Shown here: positions 1-10,063 of the stretch, one piece after another
How positions within the stretch are numbered: position 1 is the stretch's first letter
Layout of the letters: each line of letters opens with the position of its first letter
DNA from: Bin5 sp965261695
Lineage (GTDB): Bacteria; Chloroflexota; Anaerolineae; Caldilineales; Caldilineaceae
NCBI GenBank assembly: GCA_965261695.1
Contig: OZ253474.1
Location: 2,108,001-2,172,000, forward strand
DNA: 64,000 bases
Reading direction: 5' to 3'
Program-made: the position numbers and the translations under genes
The notes under the pieces: generated by a model
Databases searched by the model: none
The model's input: only the letters and a program-made list of their open reading frames with translations
Told to the model about the DNA's origin: nothing

Positions 1-1
1 C

Positions 2-655
2 GAGGCCGGCTTCCTCAACTACAGCCGCCCCACCATCGCCGAAGCGGTCGCAAAGTGTGTGCAGGCCGGCGCAACCTCTGTCACAGTCCAGCCCTATTTT
101 CTGATCGACGGCGTCTACGTGCAGCAGGACCTGCCCGGCGATGTAGCCAAAGTCGCCGCCCAGTTCCCCCAGTTGACGGTCCGCGTGGCCCCCTGTTTTG
201 GCTTCCACCAGAAACTGGCCGCCATCGCCCTGGAGCGCGTGCGCGCCGTCGACCCCGAGACGAGCGCGGCGAACGGGACCCGGGCCGCCCTCCTCGTGAT
301 GGCGCACGGCACCCCTCTCGCGGACGCCAACCAGCCGATCAGGCAACTCACCGCCTGGCTGCACAAAGCGACCGGTTATCCCCTCGCCGACCTCGCCTAT
401 CTCGATTGCAACACGCCCCGCATCGCTGACGCCATTGACGCGCTCGCAGCCCAGGGCGCCCGCAAAATCGTCGCCCTGCCCTACTTCCTCCATCGCGGCC
501 GCCACCTGCGCCAGGACCTGCCCGCGCTTCTGGCTGCCGCCCGCCAGCGCCATCCGGCCCTCACCCTCCTCGAAGCGCCCCACCTCGACTACGACCTGCG
601 CCTGGCCGACGTGATCACCGACCGCCTGCTGAAAGCGGCGCCCTGCAGCCGCTGA
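2..655 (+). CDS. CbiX/SirB-family sirohydrochlorin chelatase, 5' end outside window
   Basis: The frame is open from base 2, so the true start lies upstream and about 217 residues are visible. Family members insert Co2+ or Fe2+ into sirohydrochlorin on the cobalamin or siroheme route. Visible support: FLNYSRPTIAEAV followed by VTVQPYFLIDGVYV in the first half, then a second alpha/beta half opening with LLVMAHGTPLADANQP and holding IVALPYFLHRGRH. The repeated PYFL segments fit the two-domain chelatase fold. The metal-binding His cannot be fully checked because the N terminus is missing. Cobalt versus iron use cannot be decided from this fragment. The next gene is a separate unit on the same strand. 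Confidence 0.8.
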   Translation, partial: EAGFLNYSRPTIAEAVAKCVQAGATSVTVQPYFLIDGVYVQQDLPGDVAKVAAQFPQLTVRVAPCFGFHQKLAAIALERVRAVDPETSAANGTRAALLVMAHGTPLADANQPIRQLTAWLHKATGYPLADLAYLDCNTPRIADAIDALAAQGARKIVALPYFLHRGRHLRQDLPALLAAARQRHPALTLLEAPHLDYDLRLADVITDRLLKAAPCSR

Positions 656-792
656 ATCGTGCTCGGTTGCTGTCGAAGAGCTGCATATCGGCTTCCGCCG
701 CTGCCCGCCGCCTGCTGATTTGGCGACAAGCCTCTCGATTGGCGACAATACGGTGGCAGCCCCGACCGAGCACAGCCCACAGGAGCATCGCC

Positions 793-2001
793 ATGACAGC
801 CAGCGTCGAGTATTCCCCCAAACCGATCTTCTCCCTCGCCGATACGGGACGAAAGATGCCTCCCGTTGGGCTGATCGCGCCGGCCCGCTACCTGCAGGGG
901 CCGGGGCTGCTCGACCAACTGGGCCGCTTTCTGGCGCTGCTCCCCAGCACGCGGCCCGCCGTCTACATCAGCGCCGGCGGGCTGCGCCGCCACGGCCAGC
1001 GCCTGCTCAACGGCCTGCGCGCCATGCAGATCGAGCCGGCCGTCGAGATCTTCCAGGGCGAATGCGCCTACACCGAAATCGAACGCGCCGCCGCCGCTCT
1101 GCAGGCGCAGGACATCCCCTTCGACAGCCTGATCGCGGTCGGCGGCGGCAAATGCCTCGACGCGGGCAAGAAAGTCGCCGCGCGGCTGGCAGTGCCGGCC
1201 GTCATCTGCCCCACAATCGCCTCCACCGACGCGCCCTGCTCCGCCCTGTCGGTCATCTACTCGGACGAAGGCATCGTCCAGGGCGGGGAGTTTTTCCCCG
1301 ACAGCCCGGCCTTGGTGCTGGTTGACTCCCAGCTGATCGCGGCCGCGCCGGTACGCTATCTGGTGGCGGGCATGGGCGACGCGCTCGCGACCCGCTACGA
1401 GGCCCGCACCTGCTTCCGCAACCCGGCCGGCCGCTCGGTCCTCGGCGGACGCCCAACCGTCGCCGCCCAGGCCATCGCCGAACAGTGCGCCCAGACCATC
1501 TTCGACGATGGCGTTGCCGCCGCCGCCGCCGCCTTTCGCAACGAAGTCAACGGCGCCCTGGAACGCGTGATCGAGGCCAATACGCTCCTGAGCGGCATCG
1601 GCTTCGAAAGCGGCGGCGTGACCGGGGCCCACGCGGTCGCCGGCGGCTTCACCCGGCTGCCGGTTGCGCGCCGGCTCTACCTGCACGGGGAGATGGTGGC
1701 GATGGGGCTGCTCACCCAACTCGCGCTGGAGCAAACTGTGGACGAGTGCGCCCAGGTCGCCCGCTTCTGCGCCGAGATCGGCCTGCCCACCCACCTGGCC
1801 CAACTCTCGCTCGACATCGACGCCGACGGCCCGGCTCTGCAGGCGGCGATGGCTGCCATTGCCGACTCGCCCCTGATGGACAACGAGCCTCTCACCGTCA
1901 CGCCCGACAATACCTGGGCCGCGCTGTTGCAGGCGGACGAGATCGGGCGCGCGGCCACCACCGCCGTCGGCGACCGCGCCTACCAACGCCTGCGCCGCTG
2001 A
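793..2001 (+). CDS. Iron-containing alcohol dehydrogenase, glycerol dehydrogenase (GldA)-like
   Basis: A 402-aa soluble enzyme of the Fe/Zn-dependent polyol dehydrogenase family, probably oxidising glycerol or a related polyol with NAD+. Visible motifs: the nucleotide-binding GGGKCLDAGKK near residue 115, STDAPCSALS, and the metal-ligand series GMGDALATRYEA (Asp), TGAHAVAGGF (His) and YLHGEMVAMG (His). The start at 793 was chosen over an upstream in-frame ATG because AGGAG lies at 781-785, a good distance before it, and the family N terminus (GLIAPARYLQGPG) follows soon after. Length is normal for GldA. The substrate is not proven. It could also be a glycerol-1-phosphate dehydrogenase-type enzyme, though the GldA-like motifs make that less likely. 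Confidence 0.85.
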   Translation: MTASVEYSPKPIFSLADTGRKMPPVGLIAPARYLQGPGLLDQLGRFLALLPSTRPAVYISAGGLRRHGQRLLNGLRAMQIEPAVEIFQGECAYTEIERAAAALQAQDIPFDSLIAVGGGKCLDAGKKVAARLAVPAVICPTIASTDAPCSALSVIYSDEGIVQGGEFFPDSPALVLVDSQLIAAAPVRYLVAGMGDALATRYEARTCFRNPAGRSVLGGRPTVAAQAIAEQCAQTIFDDGVAAAAAAFRNEVNGALERVIEANTLLSGIGFESGGVTGAHAVAGGFTRLPVARRLYLHGEMVAMGLLTQLALEQTVDECAQVARFCAEIGLPTHLAQLSLDIDADGPALQAAMAAIADSPLMDNEPLTVTPDNTWAALLQADEIGRAATTAVGDRAYQRLRR

Positions 2002-2069
2002 AACGCAAATGCCCGGCTGCCGGCCTCTCCTGCCGCGGCCCGGCCCGGCAGGGGCGCACACAATAGTCC

Positions 2070-2097
2070 TTGCGCACAACGCCCTTGCCGCTATAAT
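2070..2097 (+). promoter_or_regulatory. Sigma70-like promoter before the CoA-transferase
   Basis: TTGCGC at 2070-2075, a 16-bp spacer and a perfect TATAAT at 2092-2097. Transcription would start near 2104, about 80 bases before the CoA-transferase start codon. It is the only strong candidate in the 181-bp gap. Confidence 0.6.
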
Positions 2098-2182
2098 GAA
2101 TCCATTGCTACGCAACAGACGCGTGCATCCCCTTCCGCTTGCAAGCGCGCGTCCGCGTCTCCCGTAAAGGTGAAACGAACCG

Positions 2183-3769
2183 ATGCCACACACCCGTTTT
2201 GTGACCCTCTCCGAAGCCGCGGCGCGCATTCCTGATGGGGCAACGGTTGCTGTCAACTCGTCCAGTGGGCTGCTCTGCCCGGACGCGCTGCTGCGGGCCG
2301 TGGGCGAACGCTTTGCCCACAGCGGCCATCCGCAAAACCTGACGACCATTCACCCGATCGCCGCCGGCGATATGTACGGGATCGACGGCATCGACCACAT
2401 CGCCCGCCCCGGCCTGCTGGCGCGCGTGATCGCCGGCTCCTTCCCCTCGGGGCCGTCGTCAATGGAGACCCCTGCGATCTGGCGCATGATCGACGACAAC
2501 GAGGTCGAAGCCTACAACATACCCAGCGGGCTGATCTTCCACCAGTTACGCGAGGCCGCGGCCAAACGTCCCGGCGTCCTCACGCAGGTGGGCATGGACA
2601 CCTTCCTCGATCCGCGGCGGCAGGGCGGACGCATGAACGAACGCACCCGCGCCGACCTTGTGCAGCTGGTTGAATTCGACGGGCAGGAATGGCTCTACCT
2701 GCGCGCCCTGCACCCGGACGTGGCGCTGATCCGGGCCACGACCGCCGACGAGTCGGGCAATCTCACATTTGAACGCGAAGGAGCGTTCCTGGGCGCGTAC
2801 GATGTGGCGCTGGCCGCGCACAACAGTGGCGGCGTCGTCATCGCCCAGGTTGCGCGCCGCGTCGCCGCCGGCAGCCTGCCCGCCCAGGCCGTGCGCGTGC
2901 CCAGCGTGCTCGTGGACGCTGTCGTCGTCGTGCCCGACCCCAGACAGACCACCCAGACCGACTACGACCCGGCCATCAGCGGGGAAGTGCGGGTGCCGTC
3001 CGCCAGCTTTGAATTGGCCGAATGGAGCCTGCAAAAGGTGATCGCCCGGCGGGCCGCGCTGGAGCTGCGCGAGGGCGAGGCGGTCAATCTGGGCTTCGGC
3101 ATCTCCGCGCTCGTGCCGCGCATTCTGCTCGAAGAGGGGCTCGACGGCGCCGTCACATGGGTGATCGAGCAGGGTGCGGTCGGGGGGATGCCCCTGCTCG
3201 GATTCCAGTTCGGTTGCGCAGCCAACAGCCAGGCCATCATCCCCTCCCCGGACCAGTTCAGCTATTTCCAGGGCGGCGGCTTCGACCGCAGCTTTCTCTC
3301 CTTCATGCAGATCGACCGCGCCGGCAACATCAACGTCTCCCGGCTGGCAGCCCGCCCCCACGTGACAGCCGGTGTCGGCGGCTTTGTCGACATCACCGCC
3401 AACGCCCGCAACATCGTCATCAGCGGCACATTCACCGCCGGCGCTCGCCTGGCCGTACACGATGGGCGGCTGCGCATCGAACGCGAGGGCCGCGTGCGCA
3501 AGTTCGTCAACGAGGTGGAGCACGTCACCTTCAGCGGACGCCGCGCCCGCCAGACCGGCCAGAACGTCATCGCCGTCACCGAGCGCTGCGTGCTGCGCCT
3601 CGACGCCGGCGGCTGGACCGTCACCGAAATCGCGCCCGGCGCGTCGCTGGACGAGGATGTGCTGGCCCAGTGCGAATTCCCCCTCGCCGTCGCGCCCGAC
3701 CTGCGCACGATGGAGCCGCGCCTGTTCGCGCCGGAGCGCATGGGGTTGCGCTTGCAAGGGGATAGCTGA
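2183..3769 (+). CDS. Acyl-CoA:carboxylate CoA-transferase, fused alpha/beta (YdiF-like)
   Basis: A 528-aa family I CoA-transferase in which both halves, normally separate A and B subunits, are fused. It would move CoA between an acyl-CoA and a free acid such as acetate, propionate or a keto acid. The N-terminal half has the SEAAARIPDGATVAVNSSSG opening typical of the alpha part. The C-terminal half has LREGEAVNLGFGIS and WVIEQGAVGGMPL, whose Glu fits the catalytic glutamate that forms the glutamyl-CoA thioester. Length matches YdiF/PcaIJ-type fused enzymes. AAAGGTG lies about 10 bases before the ATG. The acid specificity cannot be read from the sequence. Confidence 0.87.
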   Translation: MPHTRFVTLSEAAARIPDGATVAVNSSSGLLCPDALLRAVGERFAHSGHPQNLTTIHPIAAGDMYGIDGIDHIARPGLLARVIAGSFPSGPSSMETPAIWRMIDDNEVEAYNIPSGLIFHQLREAAAKRPGVLTQVGMDTFLDPRRQGGRMNERTRADLVQLVEFDGQEWLYLRALHPDVALIRATTADESGNLTFEREGAFLGAYDVALAAHNSGGVVIAQVARRVAAGSLPAQAVRVPSVLVDAVVVVPDPRQTTQTDYDPAISGEVRVPSASFELAEWSLQKVIARRAALELREGEAVNLGFGISALVPRILLEEGLDGAVTWVIEQGAVGGMPLLGFQFGCAANSQAIIPSPDQFSYFQGGGFDRSFLSFMQIDRAGNINVSRLAARPHVTAGVGGFVDITANARNIVISGTFTAGARLAVHDGRLRIEREGRVRKFVNEVEHVTFSGRRARQTGQNVIAVTERCVLRLDAGGWTVTEIAPGASLDEDVLAQCEFPLAVAPDLRTMEPRLFAPERMGLRLQGDS

Positions 3770-3841
3770 GGTTGGCGAAACTGTCGATTCCTCGTTATCT
3801 TCCCTTCTTGTTGTAAGCACGCTCCGCATCTGTGACCTGCT

Positions 3842-4447
3842 ATGACGGCGACGCTCGCAGTTCTCATCTCCGGTAACGGCTCCAATCTGCAGGCCATCAT
3901 CGACGCGGTGACCGCAGGCGGCCTGCCCGTCCAGATCGCGGTCGTTGTCTCCAACCGCAGGGCCGCCTACGGGCTGGAGCGGGCGCGGCGCGCGAACATC
4001 CCCTTCCGCTACCATCCGCTCAAGCCCTACCGCGACGCCGACCGCAGCCGCGCCCAATACGACGCCGACCTTGCCGCGCTGGTCAGCGAGTACGCCCCCG
4101 ATTGGGTCGTGTTGGCCGGCTGGATGCACATTCTCAGCGATCACTTTCTGGGCCGCTTTCCCAATCGGGTGATGAACCTGCACCCAGCTCTGCCCGGACA
4201 GTTCCCCGGCGCCCATGCCATTGACGACGCCCTCGCAGCCTTCGCACGCGCTGAAATCGATCATACCGGCGTGATGGTCCATCTGGTGCCGGATGAACGC
4301 GTCGACCAAGGACCGGCGCTGGCAACAGAGGTCGTGCCGATTCATCCCGGCGACACTCACGACACCCTCGCCGACCGCATCCACGCCGTCGAGCATCGAC
4401 TGCTGGTCGACACCCTGCGCAAGCTGATCGCGGACGCCAACGGCTGA
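3842..4447 (+). CDS. purN: Phosphoribosylglycinamide formyltransferase PurN
   Basis: A 201-aa GAR transformylase that uses 10-formyl-tetrahydrofolate in the third step of purine synthesis, in the cytoplasm. Diagnostic segments: the N-terminal LISGNGSNLQAIIDAV phosphate-binding loop, the catalytic NLHPALPGQFPG block (Asn and His), and the DHTGVMVHLVPDERVDQGP block with the essential Asp. The frame is clean and the length is normal. The gene stands 72 bases after the CoA-transferase and 43 bases before the LLM oxidoreductase, all on one strand. No other purine genes are in the window, so it is not part of a visible pur operon. Confidence 0.95.
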   Translation: MTATLAVLISGNGSNLQAIIDAVTAGGLPVQIAVVVSNRRAAYGLERARRANIPFRYHPLKPYRDADRSRAQYDADLAALVSEYAPDWVVLAGWMHILSDHFLGRFPNRVMNLHPALPGQFPGAHAIDDALAAFARAEIDHTGVMVHLVPDERVDQGPALATEVVPIHPGDTHDTLADRIHAVEHRLLVDTLRKLIADANG

Positions 4448-4490
4448 CCACTAGCCACTAACCACCGACCACTAGCCACTGATTTTCGCC

Positions 4491-5522
4491 ATGCGACTGG
4501 GACTCAACACAGGCTATGCCGGCGCAACGATTACACTGCCGATCGAGCTAATCCGCGCCGCGGACCGGCTGGGCTACTACGCCGTGTGGACGGCTGAAGC
4601 CTACGGCTCCGACGCCGTATCCCCCCTCGCCTGGATCGGCGCCCAGACCGAACGGATTCACCTGGGCACAGCGATCCTGCAGATGGCGGCCCGCTCCCCC
4701 GCGATGACCGCCATGACCGCCATCACCCTGGACCAACTCTCCGGCGGGCGTATGCTGCTCGGGCTGGGCGTCTCCGGCCCGCAGGTGGTGGAAGGCTGGC
4801 ACGGCGTCGGCTATGCCAGACCTCTGACCCGCACCCGCGAGTATATCCAAATTGTGCTCCGGATTCTCGCGCGTGAGGAACCGCTGACCTTCGAGGGCGA
4901 GTTCTACCAGCTCCCCTACCGCGGCCCCGGCGCGTCGGGGCTGGGCAAACCGCTCAAAAGCATCCTGCACGGGCGGCCTGATCTGCCGATCTACCTGGCT
5001 GCGATTGGCCCGCACAATGTGCAGTTGGCCGCAGAACTGGCCGATGGCTGGCTGCCGATCTTCTTCGCGCCGCAGTTTTACCACGAGACCTTTGCCGAGG
5101 CCGTGGCTGCCGGGCGCGCGCGCGCCATGCAGCAGGGCCGACCGGACCGGTTCGACATCGCGCCCTCCGTGGCGGTCGTGTTGGGCGATGATCCGGCCAG
5201 TTGCTGGATGCAGCTCAAGCCGATGCTGGCTCTGTATATCGGCGGCATGGGCAGCAAAGGCAGTAACTTCTACTACAACCTGGCCTGCCGCTACGGTTTT
5301 GAAGAGGCGGCTGACAAAATCCAGCAGAGCTATCTGAGCGGCGACCGCGCCGCCGCCGTCCAGGCCGTGCCGGACGCGCTGGTCGACGCCGTCGCCCTGT
5401 GCGGCAGCCGCGCCCGCATCGCCGATCGTCTGCAACTCTGGCAGGCGGCGCCGATCACGACCCTGACGATCATCACCGACAGCATCAGCGCCGTCCGCAT
5501 GATGGCGGAACTGGTGCTGTAA
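4491..5522 (+). CDS. LLM-class F420-dependent oxidoreductase
   Basis: A 343-aa bacterial-luciferase-like TIM-barrel protein. It opens MRLGLNTGYAGATI and contains ADRLGYYAVWTAEAYGSDA, RIHLGTAILQMAARSPA and LSGGRMLLGLGVSGPQVVEGWHG, all typical of the F420-binding branch of the family. LPIYLAAIGPHNVQLAAELADGW is the usual substrate-side block. Relatives carry out oxidations or hydroxylations with F420 or FMN, but no specific substrate can be assigned. The start is the only sensible ATG. The gap before it holds short imperfect repeats of CCACTAGCCACT. The gene is intact and ends the first metabolic block. Confidence 0.87.
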   Translation: MRLGLNTGYAGATITLPIELIRAADRLGYYAVWTAEAYGSDAVSPLAWIGAQTERIHLGTAILQMAARSPAMTAMTAITLDQLSGGRMLLGLGVSGPQVVEGWHGVGYARPLTRTREYIQIVLRILAREEPLTFEGEFYQLPYRGPGASGLGKPLKSILHGRPDLPIYLAAIGPHNVQLAAELADGWLPIFFAPQFYHETFAEAVAAGRARAMQQGRPDRFDIAPSVAVVLGDDPASCWMQLKPMLALYIGGMGSKGSNFYYNLACRYGFEEAADKIQQSYLSGDRAAAVQAVPDALVDAVALCGSRARIADRLQLWQAAPITTLTIITDSISAVRMMAELVL

Positions 5523-5688
5523 GGGTCAATCCGTGCAGTTTTGGCTCGACTTAATAGTTGCACTAAACTGGCATCATTGCAGCGTTCCACAATGCGCCCA
5601 CCGGGCGTGACGCCAGCGCCCTGAATCCTCCCGCATCAGACACGCTTGCATCGGTCGATCCTCAACGACCGGAAAGGACCTTCTTCCC

Positions 5689-8409
5689 ATGTGAAAATCA
5701 ACTTCAGCCCACATCTTGTGGACCCTGTTGACCGTCCTGCTGCTGACAGCCTGCCAGCCGATCAGGCCGGACCAGGATGCCGATACACAGGCCGTGCAGA
5801 CGACGGTCGCCGCGGACGACCAGGCAGAACCGGCCGCACCGGCGACACCGACACCAGCGCCGCCTTCCACACTCTTGACCCTGCAGCCGCCGACCGCAGG
5901 CGAAGCCCGCACCGCCGCAGAGATTTTCACAGCCATCTTTCCCGCAGTTGCATTTGTCGAAACGCCTACGGGAACGGGCAGCGCCATCCTGATCCAGGAC
6001 CGCTATCTGCTTACCAATGCCCATGTCGTCTGGCCATACGCGCAAGTGCGCATTGTCTTTCCCGACGGTTCCCAGCATCTCGTCGCGCCCGTCGTCGGCT
6101 GGGATCTCATCGCAGACTTGGCCTTGGTCGGGCCAATCGAGACGCAGATCGAGCCTGTGCCCCTCGTCGACGCCGCCGAACTGCCCATCGGCAGCGATGT
6201 CTACCTGATTGGCTACCCCGCCGAAGAGGAAGCCTTTCCCCAGCCCGCGATGACCAACGGCATCCTCTCGCGCCTGCGCAACTGGGAAACCATCGACTAT
6301 ACCTTCTTCTAGGTCGATGCCGCCACCATCGAGGGCCAGAGCGGCGGCGTCATGGTCACACATGCAGGTGATGTCGTCGGCATTTCGACCTTTACATTCA
6401 GCGGCTTTGGCCTGGCCGGCTCAGTCGCTGACGCGCTGCCGCGCCTCAACACGATTCTGGGCCATGAACTGGGCGTGACCATTGCAGACCGCAGCTTTCC
6501 ACACGGAGATGGCCCGCGCGTGTTTGAGGACATCTTGCGCGACGAGAACGACTTGCGTCGCTACATACTCCGCGAAGCGCCCGGCGCCGAAGTCGAGATC
6601 AGCGTCGAGGGTGTGGGCTGGCCACAACTTTTTGTTCAGTCGCTTGGCGGTGATCATTTGGAAGGAACGGAGTTGCAAGATCCTGAACAGAAGCAGGCTA
6701 CGCTTAACTTCACTGTCGAATTCGGAGAACCGTACATCGTCGAAGTGCATCAGCCGTCCGAAAACGAGAACAGCTTTGTACTCACCTCCTCCCATTCACT
6801 GCTCGCCTTCCCCGATCCGGACGACAGCCGCGTTCTTGCCGTCGGCGAGTCCTACCTCGGCACGCTGGACATACCTGGCGACGTAGACGTCTTCGAGTTG
6901 GAACTGAAGGCCGGCCAACGCATCCGGATCGATGTTGATTCTATCGGCATCGACCCTTGGATCGCGCTCGCTTATGAAGGCGATACACTGCAGGAATTTG
7001 TCACCGACGACGATAGCGGCGGCGGCCTCTTTGGTGAGAACAGCCGCATAGTCTACCAGGCGCCGCGCGACGGCGCCTATCTCCTCCTCGTCGAGGATTT
7101 CGCGGAAGTAAGTGTCGGCAGCTATTTCGTCAATGTCACTGTCCCAACCGATGCCGCCCAACTCACCGAGCCGGACGTGAGCCGCTTTCTGCTTCCCACA
7201 GTATATGGAAAGATGAGTTGGTACGAGAGCGAAGAGAACGGCTTTTCGATTCTTGAACCGATTGAGTGGGAACCGTTGGGGGAAGACGTATGCCCCGCGA
7301 CCGCCTGCTATGCTTCCAGCATAGCCTCCTATACGCTATTGGAAATACCGACACATGATATGCAGCAGCAGGACCGGGCCCGTGAAGGATACGTCTCCCT
7401 GCTGGATGAGGGAATGTCAAACAGGCCCGGCGTCAGCAAACTCTCGGCTGAGACGCTCATCACTGCTCAGGGGTTGACGGCAGACCGTCTCGATTACATC
7501 ACTGGCGCCGGCGGGCGATCGCGTCTCACTGTGTTCGTGTATGTAGACGAACCGGCAAAGGCTGTTCTTGTCCTCTTGCTCGGAACCCCGACCAATCGTT
7601 ACCCCCTGGTGGAACCTTTGATCGAACTGTTTATTGATTCTTTCCGCTATTGGGAGACCGATGAACGAGAGCACAGCGCAGTCTTCCACTTGGACGAAGG
7701 GTGGAGGCTCGCCGCAACAAATGCGGTCGAAGAAGCATTGGATACCTATACGCGCAGCATCGAACTCGATCCTGAGCTGATGCAGGCCTATCGCAGTCGA
7801 GGCACACTGCTGGTCGGTCTGGGCCGCTACGAGGAAGCGTCAGTCGACCTGAACAAGGCTCTGGAATTAGCGCCGGACGATACCCAAATCCTGGCCCTCC
7901 GCAGCGTGTCCAGTTGGTCCCAAGGCCTTGACGATCAAGCCCTGGCTGAGATCAATCATGCCATCGAGCTGATCCCGGACTACGCCGAGTTCTACAATGT
8001 GCGATCTCTGATACTGGCTGGAATTGGTGAGTATGACAGGGCGCTGGCCGATATCGACAAGACAATTGAGCTACACGATGGTCAATTGCTGCCCAATATC
8101 CAGGACTCGCGCGGCTTTATCTATCTGAAAATGGGGGACTTGGAAAACGCCCGGGCAGACTATCAAGCAATACTGGATCAAGACCTGCGCTTCGCCTATG
8201 CGCTCCTGGGCGCCGGTGTCGTATATGGGCAACTCGGAGATGAAGAGAAAGCCGCCATGCTGATCGACGAAGCCATGGAGCAGTTGGAAGAGGAAGAACG
8301 GTCTCTTATGGCCCCAATCCGCAACTGGCTGCGCTGCTGGAAATGGCCGAGGAATTTTCCGGCGAGGAGGTCAATTCTCAGTAGGAATCCCGCAATGACG
8401 AACCGGTAA
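5689..8409 (+). pseudogene. Secreted trypsin-like protease with PPC and TPR regions, broken by two stops and a frameshift
   Basis: In one frame the gene reads as a lipoprotein signal with lipobox LLTAC, a Pro/Thr linker, a trypsin-like domain (LTNAHVVWP with the His, GWDLIADLALVG with the Asp, GQSGG with the Ser), a PPC-like beta domain and about four TPRs. A good Shine-Dalgarno (GGAAAGGA at 5671) precedes ATG 5689, but codon 2 is TGA (5692-5694). A second in-frame stop, TAG at 6310-6312, falls just before the catalytic Ser. The paralogue at 39-44 kb has CAG at the matching codon. Both stops are one C-to-T step from Arg (CGA) and Gln (CAG). Near 8320 a base appears lost from a C run: the other frame continues PQLAALLEMAEEFSG and ends at 8384. 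Weak initiation at TTG 5716 could still yield a truncated product. Confidence 0.82.
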
Positions 8410-8475
8410 CAAAGGGGGAAAATGAGACGACGCGATTCTCTTTCCCCTCTCTTCACTATCGACTCTCTACCCGGG

Positions 8476-9729
8476 CTATCGCACCGCCACCTTCAGCGCC
8501 GGCCGCTTCAACATCCCCCACATGATCGTCGCGCCCACCAACGAGAGGGCCACCCCCAGCACGAACAGGCTCGTGTATCCCCATCTGGCGATGATCTGGC
8601 CGCCGCTGAAGCTGATGACCGCGAAGCTGAGGCCCATCGCCGTGGAGACCGCCCCATAGGCCAGCGCTCGCCAGCGCCGTTCGATCATCTCCATCTGGTA
8701 GACCTGCAGAGCAGGCATACGCACCGCCGAAAGGGCCGTCGTGCCGAACTGCCCGATCGCGGCGGCAAACCATTGGGGGATGAGAACGAGCGGCACCATG
8801 CTGACCGCGGCGCCCATGCTGGTTGCCATCAACGTCCAGCCATTGCCGCGGCGGCGGGCCAGCATCGGCAACAGCATCGGCGCGAAGACGGAAGCAAGCT
8901 GCCCTGAACTGGTTATCCAGCCGATCATGTTGGTCGAAAGACGCAACTCCACGTCCATAAAGGCCGTACAGAATGAGTGGCAGGTGGCGCTCGCCGCCTG
9001 GCTGAAGCAGACGAAAAGGATCAGCAGGCCAACAGGGGCGATGGGAAAGGATCCCGGTAGCGTGGTCTTGTCTGCCTTCGGGTCGATCTGTTCTGCTTCA
9101 GCGATGCGCAGCAGAGGAATCAGCGCCAGCAGCCCAATCGCAGGGCCTACCCACAAAGCCAGCCGGTACGGGGCGGGGCTGTCCAGATTGCCGCCGATCA
9201 CTCCTACGATAACGCCCGGCAGCAGCCCGGCCAAGGGCGTGCCGACAAAGGTTCCCAAGCTGCGCATGACGCTGCTCATGGCATAGGCGCTGTTGCGGTT
9301 CTCATCCGAGGTCAAACCCATCAGCGCCGGCACCAGGTTGATGCTGAACAGCGCGTAGCCGCCCGACACGACCATCGTCGACAGAATCGGCCAGTAGTAG
9401 CGCGCGAACGAGGGGACCGATTCCGACAGCGGCAGCATCGCCGTGCCCACAATCGTCATCACCAGGCCAATCCGCATCGTGCGCGTCACGCCCAGCCGGT
9501 TCCCCAGCGCGCCGCCGGGCAGGCTCAACGCCATGTAGCTGACCGCGCTGGCCGAGTTGAACCGCCCCAGATACACCAGGCCATAGCCCAAACGCAAAAT
9601 GTAAAATGTCTTCAGGAACATCTGAAAGCCGAAAAAACTGATTGCCAGCAGGCCAATCGTGATCAGCAGCAGATTGACATCGCGACGAAAGCGAGGGAGT
9701 GATCTCCGCAGGGACAGCAAAATGGTCAT
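8476..9729 (-). CDS. MFS transporter
   Basis: A 417-aa integral membrane protein with about 12 hydrophobic segments, for example NLLLITIGLLAISFFGFQMF, WPILSTMVVSGGYALFSI and PVGLLILFVCFSQAAS. The loop GNRLGVTRTMRIGL after the second segment fits the MFS G-x-x-x-D/R-x-G-R/K-R loop pattern. No substrate can be assigned. Its frame is clean although it lies between the broken protease and the nitrilase. It faces the protease pseudogene tail to tail with only 66 bases between, and no clear hairpin terminator was found there. Confidence 0.85.
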   Translation of the reverse strand: MTILLSLRRSLPRFRRDVNLLLITIGLLAISFFGFQMFLKTFYILRLGYGLVYLGRFNSASAVSYMALSLPGGALGNRLGVTRTMRIGLVMTIVGTAMLPLSESVPSFARYYWPILSTMVVSGGYALFSINLVPALMGLTSDENRNSAYAMSSVMRSLGTFVGTPLAGLLPGVIVGVIGGNLDSPAPYRLALWVGPAIGLLALIPLLRIAEAEQIDPKADKTTLPGSFPIAPVGLLILFVCFSQAASATCHSFCTAFMDVELRLSTNMIGWITSSGQLASVFAPMLLPMLARRRGNGWTLMATSMGAAVSMVPLVLIPQWFAAAIGQFGTTALSAVRMPALQVYQMEMIERRWRALAYGAVSTAMGLSFAVISFSGGQIIARWGYTSLFVLGVALSLVGATIMWGMLKRPALKVAVR

Positions 9730-10063
9730 GTGGGCACTGTTTCCGCGGTGGGCTTAATCGGTTCAGAAGGTTGCGTTAAGCTACTATCTTACACTAAGAA
9801 ATTTTAGGCGGAAAACCTGAAATGAGTTCAGGGCGTGTCCCAAGATGGGGCGCGTTTCTGACATACCTCGGGATAATTACTCTGGCATTCGGGGCAATCT
9901 GCTCTCTGGACATTCCAGGAATCGCCTTGTGTTGAAATTTGGGCAATATGGGTACGATCTTTCTACGAAATTATGTATTGCGAATTGCGTAGAAGGCGAT
10001 GCCCGCGCCCAGGCCCCGCCGACGCCGGGCACAGCGACGGTTGTCCCCGTCAGTCGCATCCGT
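9730..10063. other. Intergenic gap of 334 bp
   Basis: No protein frame here looks native. It is more AT-rich than its surroundings and should hold the MFS promoter. On the minus strand TAAGAT near 9787-9792 could be a -10 element but its -35 is poor. No repeat or RNA gene was recognised. Confidence 0.5.

Noticed and set aside
589..2349. Open frame of 586 codons on the minus strand
   Set aside because: It is antisense to the GldA-like gene and has low-complexity Arg/Gly/Ala composition.
2546..4396. Open frame of 616 codons on the minus strand
   Set aside because: It is a shadow of the CoA-transferase and purN genes; those have clear motifs and this does not.
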